64,000 bases of DNA from Micrococcus terreus. Its GTDB lineage: Bacteria > Actinomycetota > Actinomycetes > Actinomycetales > Micrococcaceae. Where the stretch lies: the NCBI RefSeq assembly GCF_900116905.1, contig NZ_FPCG01000010.1, positions 1 to 64,000 on the forward strand, written 5' to 3'. The notes below the pieces were generated by a model. That model was not told the origin of the DNA. It made no database searches and was given only the letters and a program-made list of their open reading frames with translations. Position numbers and translations under genes: made by a program. Numbering within the stretch: the stretch's first letter is position 1; each line of letters opens with the position of its first letter. Positions 25,380 through 34,144 of this stretch are shown here, piece by piece.

Positions 25380-25440
25380 CGGTGATATCTGACGATGTCA
25401 CCAGGATCTTCCGCGCCGGAACGGCACCGGAACATCCAAG

Positions 25441-25514
25441 CGACCCTGACGGGACTCGAACCCGCGACCTCCGCCGTGACAGGGCGGCGCGCTAACCAAC
25501 TGCGCTACAGGGCC
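25441..25514 (-). tRNA. tRNA-Asp (GTC)
   Basis: 74 bases without encoded CCA; anticodon loop CTGTCAC gives GTC, T loop TTCGAGT, discriminator G73 as expected for Asp. It lies between tRNA-Glu and tRNA-Phe. Confidence 0.96.
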
Positions 25515-25616
25515 AGTGTGCGAGAAACAACTTTACCAGACATTCTCTCCGCTTCTGACCACACATGGATGCGATCTGCGACACAGAGAGGGTGACTGCT
25601 GGAGCCGTTTCCTGCG

Positions 25617-25689
<73 letters not shown>

Positions 25690-25771
25690 CTGAACACTTC
25701 GGGTTCCCGAAGTGGACCAGAGAAGTCTAAGGCGCGGACGGCGTCCACCGCAAACCAGGCAGACTGGTGGG

Positions 25772-26155
25772 ATGAGCACCGCCGAGGGACCTCCGGACCA
25801 GATGAGCGAGGACGAGTTCGACCAGGTCGTCACCGAGGCGCTGGACCGCATTCCGCCGGAGCTCGCGGACCGACTGTCCAACGTGGCCGTGTTCGTGGAG
25901 GAGGAGTACGAACCCGAGCCCTGGGAGGACCCGGACACCGAGCTGTTCGGACTCTATGACGGCATCCCGCTGACGGAGCGGGCGGGCATGCCCTGGCAGA
26001 TGCCCGACCGCATCATCATCTACCGCGGACCTCTGCTGCGCGCCTTCCAGGACCGGGACGAGCTGATCGAGGAGATCACCGTGACCGTGATCCACGAGGT
26101 GGCCCACTTCTTCGGGATCGACGACGAGCGCCTGCACGAGCTCGGCTGGGACTGA
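25772..26155 (+). CDS. Zincin-like metallopeptidase family protein
   Basis: A 127-residue protein of the small possibly-peptidase family (PF06262-type). The zinc motif HEVAHFFGIDD (HExxHxxGxxD) is near the C-terminus, preceded by ITVTVIHE, and the N-terminal half is acidic. Members bind zinc with the two His and an Asp; activity in this family is poorly known. CAGACT lies 6 bases before the ATG, so this may be another leaderless gene. The tRNA cluster is divergent from it. Confidence 0.85.
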   Translation: MSTAEGPPDQMSEDEFDQVVTEALDRIPPELADRLSNVAVFVEEEYEPEPWEDPDTELFGLYDGIPLTERAGMPWQMPDRIIIYRGPLLRAFQDRDELIEEITVTVIHEVAHFFGIDDERLHELGWD

Positions 26156-26199
26156 GCAGCGCTCGTGCAGGGCATCGAGCGCCTGCCGGGATCCTCAGA

Positions 26200-27150
26200 T
26201 CAGTCGACGGGGCCGAACTTCTCCCGGGACGCCAGACGCTGGTCCTTGGCGTACGGCACCACCATCACCGGCCCCTTGGCATGGGCGATCACGCCGTGGC
26301 TGGTGGAGCCGAGCAGGGCACCGGTGAACCCGCCACGTCCGCGCGTGCCCACCACGGTCAGCCGTGCCGTGCGGGACTCCTCGACCAGCACGTCCACCGG
26401 GACGCCGTCCACCACATGGGCGCTGATCTCCAGCTCGGGGAACTCGGACTGCAGCCAGGCCACCCCCTGGTCCAGGGTCTCGCGCAGCTCCTCCACCAGG
26501 GCGTGCTCGTCCACGGTGGCCGGCAGCCAGGCCACGGCACCGGAGACCGGCGGCATGGCGCAGACCACGCGCAGCGGGGTGCCCCGCACGGAGGCCTCGC
26601 GGGCCGCTGTCAGAGCGGCAACGCGCCCCTGGTTCGAACCATCGACGCCCACGGCGACGGGGACACCCTGCTGGAAGCGCGGAGTCAGGTCCCCCGGGGG
26701 AACGATCACCACGGGGCACTTGGCGTGGGCTGGGAGGGCGCCGGAGGTCGAGCCGAGCAGGCGGCCCAGGAACCCGCCGCGGCCGCGAGATCCGGCGACC
26801 AGCAGCTCGGCCTGGGCGGAGTAGTCCACCAGGACTCCGGCGGCGTCGCCCATCTCCACGGCCTGACGGACCTCCACCGAGAACGGCCCGTCCTTCTTCA
26901 GCCGCTGGACCATCTCCTCCAGCACCTGGGCCGCTCCGGTGCGGATCAGTTCGTCGTCCGGGCCGCCGTAGCCTGCTTCCAGAGCCGATGCAGCGAACAC
27001 CGGCATGCTGTAGGCGGTCACCAGGGTCACCGGGAGGCCACGCAGCTCAGCTTCGCGCAGGGCCCAGCGGCAGGCCGCATGCGACTGATCCGAGCCGTCC
27101 ACCCCCACGACGATCCCGTGTGTCTGCACCTGTCTTGACTGCTGGGTCAT
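26200..27150 (-). CDS. Universal stress protein with two USP domains
   Basis: A 316-residue tandem UspA protein. Each half ends with the ATP-binding pattern G-x2-G-x9-G-S/T: SRGRGGFLGRLLGSTSG in the first and TRGRGGFTGALLGSTSHG in the second, and each starts with VGVDGSxQ. Such proteins bind ATP and are induced by growth arrest, hypoxia or stress. ATG 27150 is preferred to the in-frame ATG 27156 because AGGAG is placed 6 bases before it. It lies downstream of the methyltransferase gene, probably with its own promoter. Confidence 0.92.
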   Translation of the reverse strand: MTQQSRQVQTHGIVVGVDGSDQSHAACRWALREAELRGLPVTLVTAYSMPVFAASALEAGYGGPDDELIRTGAAQVLEEMVQRLKKDGPFSVEVRQAVEMGDAAGVLVDYSAQAELLVAGSRGRGGFLGRLLGSTSGALPAHAKCPVVIVPPGDLTPRFQQGVPVAVGVDGSNQGRVAALTAAREASVRGTPLRVVCAMPPVSGAVAWLPATVDEHALVEELRETLDQGVAWLQSEFPELEISAHVVDGVPVDVLVEESRTARLTVVGTRGRGGFTGALLGSTSHGVIAHAKGPVMVVPYAKDQRLASREKFGPVD

Positions 27151-27223
27151 GGCCATCTCCTCTTCGGGTCCGCGGGATCCTCGTCGATCCTGGGGGCATC
27201 TCCAGTCTAGGTGTCCGCCCCGG

Positions 27224-28147
27224 TCAGGACACGGGCTGGAGGGCTGCTGTCAAGGGTGGTGCTCCGGCGGCGAAGTCGGCGGCGGGCTCGATCAGCCGGG
27301 CTGGCAACGGGTCCGCCAGCAGGTGCCGGACCAGACCGTCCCTGCCCCCGGCCGCAGGACGGGTCAGCTCGTCTTGGCAGGCGACCAGGATGATGTTCCC
27401 CCGGCGCCGCCCCTTGAGCATCTGCGGATCGGCGATCACCCCGACGGTGGCGAAGCACTGTCGCAGGGTGGACACCTCACGCCGGGCCAAGGTCAGATCC
27501 GGTCCCCCGCCGAAGTTGACCAGGTACAGCCCGCCCGGACCCACCGTGCGCGCGGCAGCCTCGGCCGATTCCAGGCCGGTGAGGTGGGGCGGGGTGATCT
27601 GATCGCTCGGGCCGGTGCCGGCGAACACGTCCCGGATGACGACGTCACGGCTGTCCGGGTGGGCTCCGGCCAACGTGGCTCCAGCCTCCTCCACCCGGAT
27701 CCGCAGGGCCGGGGCGCGCGGCAGCCCGAAACGGTCCCGCGCCGCCAGGGCCAGACCGGCGTCCAGCTCCACCGCGGTCTGACGGGATTGGGGGAACCAG
27801 GCGTGCGTCCACCGGGCCAGGGTGCAGCCGGCACCGCCCAGGTGCAGCACGCGCAGCGCCGTGTCCGAGGTCCAGCGGTGCATCATCACCGCGGCGGCCC
27901 AGCGCATGTACTCGAACCCCATCTCCAGGGGCTGGTCCGGGTTCAGCTGAGAGGACTCCACGCCGTTGACCTTCAGCAGCCAGGCGCCGTCCGTCCAGGG
28001 GTCGGGCAGGATCTCGGCGGTCCCGGTGTCGATGGGGAACGCCCCGGGCTCGATCTCCGCCGCCTCCGCCCCACCGCGTCCTCGACCACGGCCCGGACGC
28101 TCGGCGGAACCGGACCTCTTGCCTCCGCCCCGTCCTCGTCCGTTCAC
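27224..28147 (-). CDS. Spermidine synthase-like methyltransferase-fold protein
   Basis: A 307-residue protein with an Arg/Gly-rich N-terminal tail (about 30 residues) and a SpeE-like Rossmann domain: LRVLHLGGAGCTLARW (nucleotide-binding loop), TAVELDAG, and DVVIRDVFAGTG. The polyamine-binding residues typical of true spermidine synthase are not obvious, so it may be a relative of unknown substrate. The start is GTG 28147, overlapping the stop of the GNAT gene as GTGA; it is therefore the third gene of a run with the GNAT and thiamine-binding genes. Confidence 0.75.
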   Translation of the reverse strand: MNGRGRGGGKRSGSAERPGRGRGRGGAEAAEIEPGAFPIDTGTAEILPDPWTDGAWLLKVNGVESSQLNPDQPLEMGFEYMRWAAAVMMHRWTSDTALRVLHLGGAGCTLARWTHAWFPQSRQTAVELDAGLALAARDRFGLPRAPALRIRVEEAGATLAGAHPDSRDVVIRDVFAGTGPSDQITPPHLTGLESAEAAARTVGPGGLYLVNFGGGPDLTLARREVSTLRQCFATVGVIADPQMLKGRRRGNIILVACQDELTRPAAGGRDGLVRHLLADPLPARLIEPAADFAAGAPPLTAALQPVS

Positions 28148-28698
28148 GCGCTCGAGCCCATGCCGGCAGCGCGCCGCACCATCAACTGCTCCTGGAGGCC
28201 CTCCCAGGGGCCGTCCATGGCCACGGAGGCGCCGTCGTCGTGAAATCCGTGCCGGCGGTAGAAGGACTGGGCGCGGGGATTCTCCGCCAGGACCCAGAGG
28301 AAGGCCGGGGCCTCACCCAGGGCGCGGTCCAGCAGGGCGTCGGCCACCCCGGTGCCCTGCGCCGAGGCGAGCACGTAGAGGGCGGTGAGCTCGAGGTCGG
28401 GCAGGTCGGTCCGCCCGTGCATCCGCTCCGGCCGAGCCGGCGCGGCACAGGCCATGCCCACGCAGGTCCCGCGCTCGTCCTCGGCCATCCAGACGGTGGT
28501 CCCCCGGTCCACGATCCCGCGCCAATGTTCGATCTGCCGGTCCAGGGTGGCCTCGGCACGCTGGAAGAACTGCTCATCCCGCAGGTGTCCGTAGGCCTCC
28601 CGCCAGGCGGCGGCCTTCATCGTCAGGACCGCAGGCAGATCCGCCTGCGCGGCGTCGCGAACGTAGTAGCTGTGCTCCGTGCGGGCGGAGCGGATCAC
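28144..28698 (-). CDS. GNAT-family N-acetyltransferase
   Basis: A 184-residue acetyltransferase using acetyl-CoA; substrate unknown. The core shows ELTALYVLASAQGTGVADALLDRAL (motif A with the QGTG acetyl-CoA loop) and NPRAQSFYRRHGFHDDG (motif B). The start is GTG 28698, overlapping the upstream gene's stop as GTGA, and its own stop overlaps the next GTG, so the three genes are translated as one unit. Confidence 0.85.
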   Translation of the reverse strand: MIRSARTEHSYYVRDAAQADLPAVLTMKAAAWREAYGHLRDEQFFQRAEATLDRQIEHWRGIVDRGTTVWMAEDERGTCVGMACAAPARPERMHGRTDLPDLELTALYVLASAQGTGVADALLDRALGEAPAFLWVLAENPRAQSFYRRHGFHDDGASVAMDGPWEGLQEQLMVRRAAGMGSSA

Positions 28699-29054
28699 AG
28701 ATCCTCCAGTGCGGCCTCCAGGCGCTGCACCTTCCCATCGATCTCACCCGTGTGCCCCGGGCGGATGTCCGCCTTGAGCACCAGGGAGATGCGAGAACCG
28801 AACGGGGAGACCGCGTCCACGGCTGCCTTCACCACGGCCATCACCTCGTCCCACTCCCCCTCGATCTCGGTGAACATCGAGGAAGTGCGGTTGGGCAGGC
28901 CCGACTCCCGGACCACCTTCACCGCGGCAGCCACCGCCTCATGCACCGAGCCATCGGCCTCGGCGCCGGCGGTGGTGTTCCCGACGACGGCCCCTTCCGG
29001 ATGGTTCGACAGGCTGGGCTGGCCAGAGGGAGCGACAGAGAATGCGACGATCAT
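28695..29054 (-). CDS. Thiamine-binding (MTH1187/YkoF-type) protein
   Basis: A 119-residue ferredoxin-like-fold protein of the MTH1187 family, which binds thiamine or its precursors. Typical text is MIVAFSVAPSG, SVHEAVAAAVKVVRESGLPNRTSSMFTEIEGEWDEVM and the C-terminal ADIRPGHTGEIDGKV. After the first strand it has an inserted stretch (about residues 14-34) that is longer than I recall from relatives and that contains the 14-mer. It starts the three-gene unit with GNAT and the SpeE-like gene, 7 bases after a CAGACT box. Confidence 0.85.
   Translation of the reverse strand: MIVAFSVAPSGQPSLSNHPEGAVVGNTTAGAEADGSVHEAVAAAVKVVRESGLPNRTSSMFTEIEGEWDEVMAVVKAAVDAVSPFGSRISLVLKADIRPGHTGEIDGKVQRLEAALEDL
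28979..28992 (+). repeat. Copy of the recurring 14-mer
   Basis: Exact copy, 15-mer form, in the inserted loop of the thiamine-binding protein gene, read as V-V-G-N. Confidence 0.9.
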
Positions 29055-29087
29055 GTACTCCAGTCTGCCCCACGTCCCAGAACGCGA

Positions 29088-29129
29088 ACAGGCCCCCGAA
29101 CCTCCCGGGTGGAGGGCTCGAGGGCCTGT
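29088..29129 (-). terminator. Terminator downstream of the Nramp-like gene
   Basis: Outer arms ACAGGCCC and GGGCCTGT enclose an inner hairpin CCTCC/GGAGG. It lies 48 bases after the Nramp-like stop and before the promoter of the thiamine-binding gene, so it separates these minus-strand units. Confidence 0.65.
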
Positions 29130-29177
29130 GTCAGCTGTGCAGGACGCTGCTGACGTCTGCCAGGAGTGCCGGCTGGA

Positions 29178-30524
29178 TCAGCCGCCGAACAGCGGGGTCA
29201 GAGCCTTGATCAGCTCGCTGCCGCCCAGCACGATGAAGATCAGCGCGGTGAGGCCCAGCAGCACGTTGTGGTACCACTTGTTGCGGAACTTCTCCGGGAC
29301 CAGCTTCTTCTGGTTGTTCAGGAACAGCAGAGTGATCGCCAGGAACGGCATGAACAGCGCGCCGAGCGTGCCGTAGAGCAGGATCAGGAAGATCGGGCGG
29401 TCCAGGAACAGCAGGGACATCGGCAGGATGGTCAGCCAGATCAGGTAGAAGCGTGCGGGCTTGGAGGCCAGCGACGGGGCATCGTCCTGGTCCAGCTCGT
29501 CGGCCGGACGGCGGAAGTTCGTCCAGAAGTCGGCGAACATCAGGGACACGCCGTGCCATACGCCCAGCAGCGAGGAGAAGGACGCGGCGAAGAAGCCGAC
29601 CAGGAAGACAACCGACCAGGCCTCGCCGTAGCGCTCGGCCAGCACGTTGCCCACATCCAGCAGGCCGCGGTCGCCTGCGGAGATGGCGATGTCAGCCGAG
29701 TGCAGCAGCTCCACGCCCATGATCATGGTGGCGATCACGAAGATGCCGGTGAGGATGTAGCTGACCGAGTTGTCGAAGCGCATCACGCGCATCCACTTGG
29801 GGGTGTTCCACCCCTTCTCACGCAGCCAGTAGCCGTACGCGGCCAGGGTGATGGTGCCGCCGACGCCGCCGGCCAGGCCCAGGACGTAGAACATGGCGCC
29901 GTCCTCGGTGGGCAGGCGCGGGACCAGTCCGGTGAGGATCTCGCCGATGTTCGGAGTGGTCATGGCTGCGGAGAGCAGCACGGTGACGAACATGATGCCG
30001 ATCAGCACCGTCATCAGGGTCTCGACCAGGCGGTACTTGTTGAGCCACACCAGGCCCATGCCGATCAGACCGGCCGCGATGGCGAAGATCTTGGAGTCCA
30101 CGCCCGGGAACAGGGCCGCCAGCGGCAACGCCGTGGAGCTCATGGCGGTGGCGCCGTACACGAAGCCCCAGACGATGATGTAGATGCCGAAGTACCAGCT
30201 GGTCCACTGGCCCAGCGTGCGCCAGCCCTGGAAGATCGTCTTGCCGGTGGAGAGGTAGTACCGTCCGGTGCCCTCCACGAGCACGATCTTCAGGATGACG
30301 CCCAGGACCACGGCCCACATCAGCATGTAGCCGTAGCGGGAGCCGGCGGTCAGGGTGGCCACCAGGTCAGCGGCGCCCACACCGGTGGCGGCGGCGACGA
30401 TGCCCGGGCCCAGCGAGTTCCACTTGGGCTTGACCGGAGTCTCATTGATCTCGGCCTGGGTGAACCCGACGATGTCCGGATTGTGGACCGGATGCCCTCG
30501 ATCAGCATGCGCGTGCTGTGACAT
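29178..30524 (-). CDS. Nramp-family metal transporter, atypical
   Basis: A 448-residue, about 11-helix membrane protein of the Nramp (NatA/MntH) fold. The first helix begins LGPGIVAAATGVGAADLVATLTAG, where canonical Nramp transporters have DPGN for metal binding; here the motif is GAAD. Helix 6 likewise lacks an evident MPH. It is therefore related to the Nramp-related magnesium or uncharacterised branch and its substrate is uncertain. ATG 30524 is chosen by a GGAG site 6 bases upstream. It is divergent from pta, with an inverted repeat over its likely transcription start. Confidence 0.8.
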   Translation of the reverse strand: MSQHAHADRGHPVHNPDIVGFTQAEINETPVKPKWNSLGPGIVAAATGVGAADLVATLTAGSRYGYMLMWAVVLGVILKIVLVEGTGRYYLSTGKTIFQGWRTLGQWTSWYFGIYIIVWGFVYGATAMSSTALPLAALFPGVDSKIFAIAAGLIGMGLVWLNKYRLVETLMTVLIGIMFVTVLLSAAMTTPNIGEILTGLVPRLPTEDGAMFYVLGLAGGVGGTITLAAYGYWLREKGWNTPKWMRVMRFDNSVSYILTGIFVIATMIMGVELLHSADIAISAGDRGLLDVGNVLAERYGEAWSVVFLVGFFAASFSSLLGVWHGVSLMFADFWTNFRRPADELDQDDAPSLASKPARFYLIWLTILPMSLLFLDRPIFLILLYGTLGALFMPFLAITLLFLNNQKKLVPEKFRNKWYHNVLLGLTALIFIVLGGSELIKALTPLFGG

Positions 30525-30626
30525 GGTTCTCCATTCCCCTCTGTGCGGATCGGCCGACGCCCCACGGTGTCGGCTGGAGATGGTGCGATGGAAGCGGTGA
30601 TGCAGATCCCCATGAGCTGTGTCCGG

Positions 30627-30642
30627 CATCACCAGTGTGATG
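30627..30642. promoter_or_regulatory. Inverted repeat CATCAC-CAGT-GTGATG, candidate operator
   Basis: A perfect 6-bp inverted repeat just downstream of a TACAGT -10-like box on the minus strand (30648-30653), at the expected transcription start of the Nramp-like gene. A repressor binding here would block that gene. Confidence 0.5.
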
Positions 30643-30692
30643 AACGAACTGTAGCGCATGGAGGGTATACGAACCATCTGTGTCCCGCTCCC

Positions 30693-30698
30693 TATAGT
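30693..30698 (+). promoter_or_regulatory. -10 box of pta-ackA
   Basis: TATAGT, about 65 bases upstream of the pta start, leaving room for a leader with an AGGAG site at 30749-30753. Confidence 0.5.
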
Positions 30699-30761
30699 GG
30701 AGGCAGGTCCGACTGACACTCGTCAGACGCGGACGACTCGACCCCCGAGGAGAGGCGCACC

Positions 30762-32834
30762 ATGCCCCAGGGCATCTTCGTCACCACCACCACGAGCGGC
30801 GCCGGGAAGTCCCTGGTCAGCCTCGGCCTGGCCGACTCGCTGTACAAGCGGTCCGGCTCCATCGGCTACTTCCGGCCCATCGTCCCCGGGGACGATCCGG
30901 ACGCCGACCCGATGGTCCAGCTGATGCGTGAGCAGTTCGGCCTGAGCGCTGAACGGTCCCGGGGTGGGCTCACCGCCGCCGAGGCGCGCGCGCTGATCGC
31001 CGAGGGCCACGGCGACCAGGTGCAGGAACGCTGCGTGGCCCTGTTCGACGCGATCGCCCAGGAGTGCGGGATCGTGGTGGTCGAGGGCACCGACCTGGCC
31101 GCCGCCGACCCCGCCGTGGAGCTGGAGCTCAATGCCGATCTGGCCCGGAACCTCGGCATGCCCGTCATCGGGGTGGTCGCCGGGACCGGGCTATCCGCAT
31201 CCCAGGCCGCAGACGCCGTGGACCTGGCCCGCCGTTCCCTGGACGAGGCCGGCGTGGACCTGCTGGCCATGATGGTCAACCGGGCCGACCCCACTCAGCT
31301 GGACGAGATCCACGACGCCATTCGCCCCGGCCGCCACTCCTGGCCGGTCTACGTCCTGCCGGAGCTGCCCGAACTGGCTCTGCCCTCCGTCTCGGAGATC
31401 GCCCACGCGCTGGATCTGTCCCAGGTGGCCGGGCAGGAGAACCTGGACCGGGACGTCTCCGAGGTCAAGGCGGTGTCCATGGAGGGCGGGAACTTCCTGG
31501 AGATCCTGCGCGAGGCCGCACTGGTCATCGTCTCCGGTGACCGTTCCGACGCCGTGCTGGCCACCGTGGCCTCGGCCCTGACCCCGGACTTCCCGGTGCC
31601 GGCCGGCATGATCCTGACCAACGGGATCCTGCCCAATCACAGCGTCCAGCGGCTCTACCGGGATGCGGCGTTCCCGATCTTCGTCACCATGGCGGACACC
31701 TTCACCACTGCCCGGGACGTCTCCACCGTGCGCAGCGAGCTCTCCAGTGCCCAGCCCCGCAAGACCGCTGCGGCCCTGGGCGCCTGGCATCAGCGGGTGG
31801 ACGGGGACGAGCTGCTCCAGCGGATCGAGATCCCACGCACCTCCCGGATCACCCCGCTGCGCTTCCTGCACGATCTGATCGAACGGGCCCAGTCCGACCG
31901 CCAGCGGATCGTGCTGCCCGAGGGTGAGGATCCGCGCATCCTCCGGGCCGCGGAGATCCTGCGTCGTCGTGATGTCTGTGACCTGGTGGTGCTGGGACCG
32001 GAGGCCGCCCTGAAGGAGCTGGCCGCGAGTGAGGGCGTGGACCTGACCGGACTGGAGCTGGTGGACCCGGCCACCTCCCCGGACCGCGAGCGCTATGCAG
32101 AGGAGTATGCGAAACTGCGCGCCCATAAGGGAGTGGATCTGGAGCGCGCCCGCGAGGTGATGCTCGAGGGCGCGTACTTCGGGACCATGATGGTCCAGCT
32201 GGGCGATGTGGACGGCATGGTCTCCGGTGCCGCGCACACCACCGCGAACACCATCCGCCCGGCCCTGGAGTTCGTCAAGACCCGCCCTGGCGTCTCGATC
32301 GTCTCCTCCGTGTTCTTCATGCTGCTGCCGGACCGCGCCCTGGTCTACGGCGACTGTGCGGTGAACCCGGATCCGAACGCGGAGCAGCTGGCGGACATCG
32401 CCTACGCCTCCTCGGTCACCGCTGAGCAGTTCGGCGTGGATCCGCGCGTGGCCATGCTCTCCTACTCCACGGGCGGCTCCGGTTCGGGCGAGGCCGTGGA
32501 CAAGGTCCGCCAGGCCACCGAGCTGGTCCGCGGCGCGCATCCGGAGCTGAAGGTGGACGGACCGCTGCAGTATGACGCCGCGGTGAACCAGTCCGTGGCG
32601 GCCTCGAAGATGCCGGACTCGGAGGTCGCTGGGCAGGCCACGGTGTTCATCTTCCCGGACTTGAACACGGGCAACAACACCTACAAGGCCGTGCAGCAGT
32701 CGGCCGGGGCAGTGGCCGTGGGACCGGTGCTGCAGGGTCTGAACAAGCCGGTGAACGACCTCTCCCGGGGCTGCACCGTGGAGGACATCGTGAACACGGT
32801 GGCCATCACCGCCATCCAGGCGCAGTCCCAGTAG
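30762..32834 (+). CDS. pta: Phosphate acetyltransferase
   Basis: Interconverts acetyl-CoA and acetyl phosphate. The 690-residue long form has an N-terminal BioD-like domain (VTTTTSGAGKSLVSLGLADSLY), a DRTGG domain and a C-terminal PTA catalytic domain from about residue 370 (RIVLPEGEDPRILRAAEIL to NDLSRGCTVEDIVNTVAITAIQ). ATG 30762 follows GAGGAGAGGCGCACC. It is followed after 65 bases by ackA; together they run overflow acetate metabolism or acetate uptake. The final codons and stop lie inside a 9-bp tandem repeat. Confidence 0.96.
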   Translation: MPQGIFVTTTTSGAGKSLVSLGLADSLYKRSGSIGYFRPIVPGDDPDADPMVQLMREQFGLSAERSRGGLTAAEARALIAEGHGDQVQERCVALFDAIAQECGIVVVEGTDLAAADPAVELELNADLARNLGMPVIGVVAGTGLSASQAADAVDLARRSLDEAGVDLLAMMVNRADPTQLDEIHDAIRPGRHSWPVYVLPELPELALPSVSEIAHALDLSQVAGQENLDRDVSEVKAVSMEGGNFLEILREAALVIVSGDRSDAVLATVASALTPDFPVPAGMILTNGILPNHSVQRLYRDAAFPIFVTMADTFTTARDVSTVRSELSSAQPRKTAAALGAWHQRVDGDELLQRIEIPRTSRITPLRFLHDLIERAQSDRQRIVLPEGEDPRILRAAEILRRRDVCDLVVLGPEAALKELAASEGVDLTGLELVDPATSPDRERYAEEYAKLRAHKGVDLERAREVMLEGAYFGTMMVQLGDVDGMVSGAAHTTANTIRPALEFVKTRPGVSIVSSVFFMLLPDRALVYGDCAVNPDPNAEQLADIAYASSVTAEQFGVDPRVAMLSYSTGGSGSGEAVDKVRQATELVRGAHPELKVDGPLQYDAAVNQSVAASKMPDSEVAGQATVFIFPDLNTGNNTYKAVQQSAGAVAVGPVLQGLNKPVNDLSRGCTVEDIVNTVAITAIQAQSQ

Positions 32835-32868
32835 TCCCAGCAGTCGCAGCAGTCGCAGCAGTCGCAGC
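32824..32868 (+). repeat. Five tandem 9-bp units across the pta stop
   Basis: AGTCCCAGT, AGTCCCAGC and three AGTCGCAGC units, beginning in the last pta codons. The stop TAG comes from the junction of units 1 and 2. Because the unit is 9 bp, gain or loss would change the 3' gap length or the C-terminal residues without shifting a frame. Confidence 0.85.
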
Positions 32869-32899
32869 AGCCCCACTCAGCCTGACGGAACGGACCACC

Positions 32900-34063
32900 A
32901 TGCTCATCCTGATCATCAACTCCGGCTCCTCCTCCCTGAAGTACCAGGTGCGGGAGATCCACGACGACGGCTCCGAGCCTGACCAGCCCATCCTCACCAA
33001 GGGATTGGTGGAGAGGATCGGCGTGCCTGGTTCGGGGATCCCGGATCACGCCGCGGCACTGGAGCAGGTGGACGCCCACCTGGAGGAGGTGCTGGCGGGA
33101 CGGACGATCGACGCGGCCGGACACCGGGTGGTGCACGGCGGCGAGCGGTTCAGCGCACCGGCCCTGGTGACCATGGAGGTCATCCGGGCGATCGAACGGC
33201 TGGCCCCCTTGGCCCCGCTGCACAACCCCGCGGCGGCACAGGGGCTGCGCGCCATCACGGCACGGTGGCGGGAGATGCCGCAGGTGGTCGTCTTCGACAC
33301 CTCCTTCCACCAGAGCATGCCGGAGGAGGCCTGGCGGTACGCCCTGCCGGACGCGCTGTACACCGAGCACGGCATCCGCCGGTACGGCTTCCACGGCACC
33401 AGCCATGACCTGGTGACCGGGGTGGCCGCCCAGACCCTGGGGATCGAGCGCGATCAGTTCCGTGCGGTGGTCCTGCACCTGGGCAACGGCGCCTCAGCCA
33501 CCGCCATCCGGGACGGGAAGTCGGTGGACACCTCCATGGGCTACACCCCGCTGGCCGGACTGGTGATGGGCACCCGGTCCGGGGACGTGGACCCCTCGGT
33601 GATCACCCAGCTGATCTCGCGCGGGATCTACACCGCGGAGCAGATGGACCACCTGCTGAACAAGGAGTCGGGCCTGCTGGGGCTGTCCGGCAACGCGGAC
33701 ATGCGTGAGGTCGTGGAGGCGGCTGAGGCCGGGGACACCGCAGCGCGGACCGCACTGGAGGTGGCCTCCTACCGTCTGGCCAAGTACGTCGGTGGATACC
33801 ACGTGGCCGTGGACGGTGCGCAGGCGATCGTGTTCACCGCCGGCATCGGGGAGAACTCGGCCCCGTTCCGGGCTGCGGTGCTGGACCGACTGGGTGCCCT
33901 GGGCGTGCAGTACAGCGCGGAGCTGAACGAGCAGCGCTCCGGGGAGCCGCGCGTGATCTCCACACCAGACTCGGCCATCCCGGTCCTGGTGGTTCCCACA
34001 GACGAGGAGCAGGCGATCGGCGCCCTCACCCTTCAGGTGGCCCAGCAGCACGGGAAGCTCTGA
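32900..34063 (+). CDS. ackA: Acetate kinase
   Basis: Interconverts acetyl phosphate plus ADP and acetate plus ATP. The 387-residue ASKHA protein has INSGSSSLKYQ, HRVVHGGERF, FDTSFHQSMP, RYGFHGTSHD, HLGNGASATA and FTAGIGENSA, covering the usual substrate, metal and adenosine sites. The start at ATG 32900 has only a weak site upstream (GGAACGGA). It follows pta on the same strand. Confidence 0.97.
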   Translation: MLILIINSGSSSLKYQVREIHDDGSEPDQPILTKGLVERIGVPGSGIPDHAAALEQVDAHLEEVLAGRTIDAAGHRVVHGGERFSAPALVTMEVIRAIERLAPLAPLHNPAAAQGLRAITARWREMPQVVVFDTSFHQSMPEEAWRYALPDALYTEHGIRRYGFHGTSHDLVTGVAAQTLGIERDQFRAVVLHLGNGASATAIRDGKSVDTSMGYTPLAGLVMGTRSGDVDPSVITQLISRGIYTAEQMDHLLNKESGLLGLSGNADMREVVEAAEAGDTAARTALEVASYRLAKYVGGYHVAVDGAQAIVFTAGIGENSAPFRAAVLDRLGALGVQYSAELNEQRSGEPRVISTPDSAIPVLVVPTDEEQAIGALTLQVAQQHGKL

Positions 34064-34101
34064 GCCGAGGGGTCCGTTCCTTCCCCGCCGCACGCCCGAA
34101 T

Positions 34102-34117
34102 GTTACCGTTCCGTAAC
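34102..34117. promoter_or_regulatory. Inverted repeat GTTAC-CGTTCC-GTAAC
   Basis: A perfect 5-bp inverted repeat 28 bases before the DUF4442 start and 39 bases after ackA. It may be an operator or part of the promoter; it is AT-richer than its surroundings. Confidence 0.4.
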
Positions 34118-34144
34118 CATCCGCCGCCGGACGAGAGGGACACC

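Noticed and set aside
32824-32868. Tandem repeat as a CRISPR array
   Set aside because: The unit is 9 bp, has no spacers and begins inside a coding gene.
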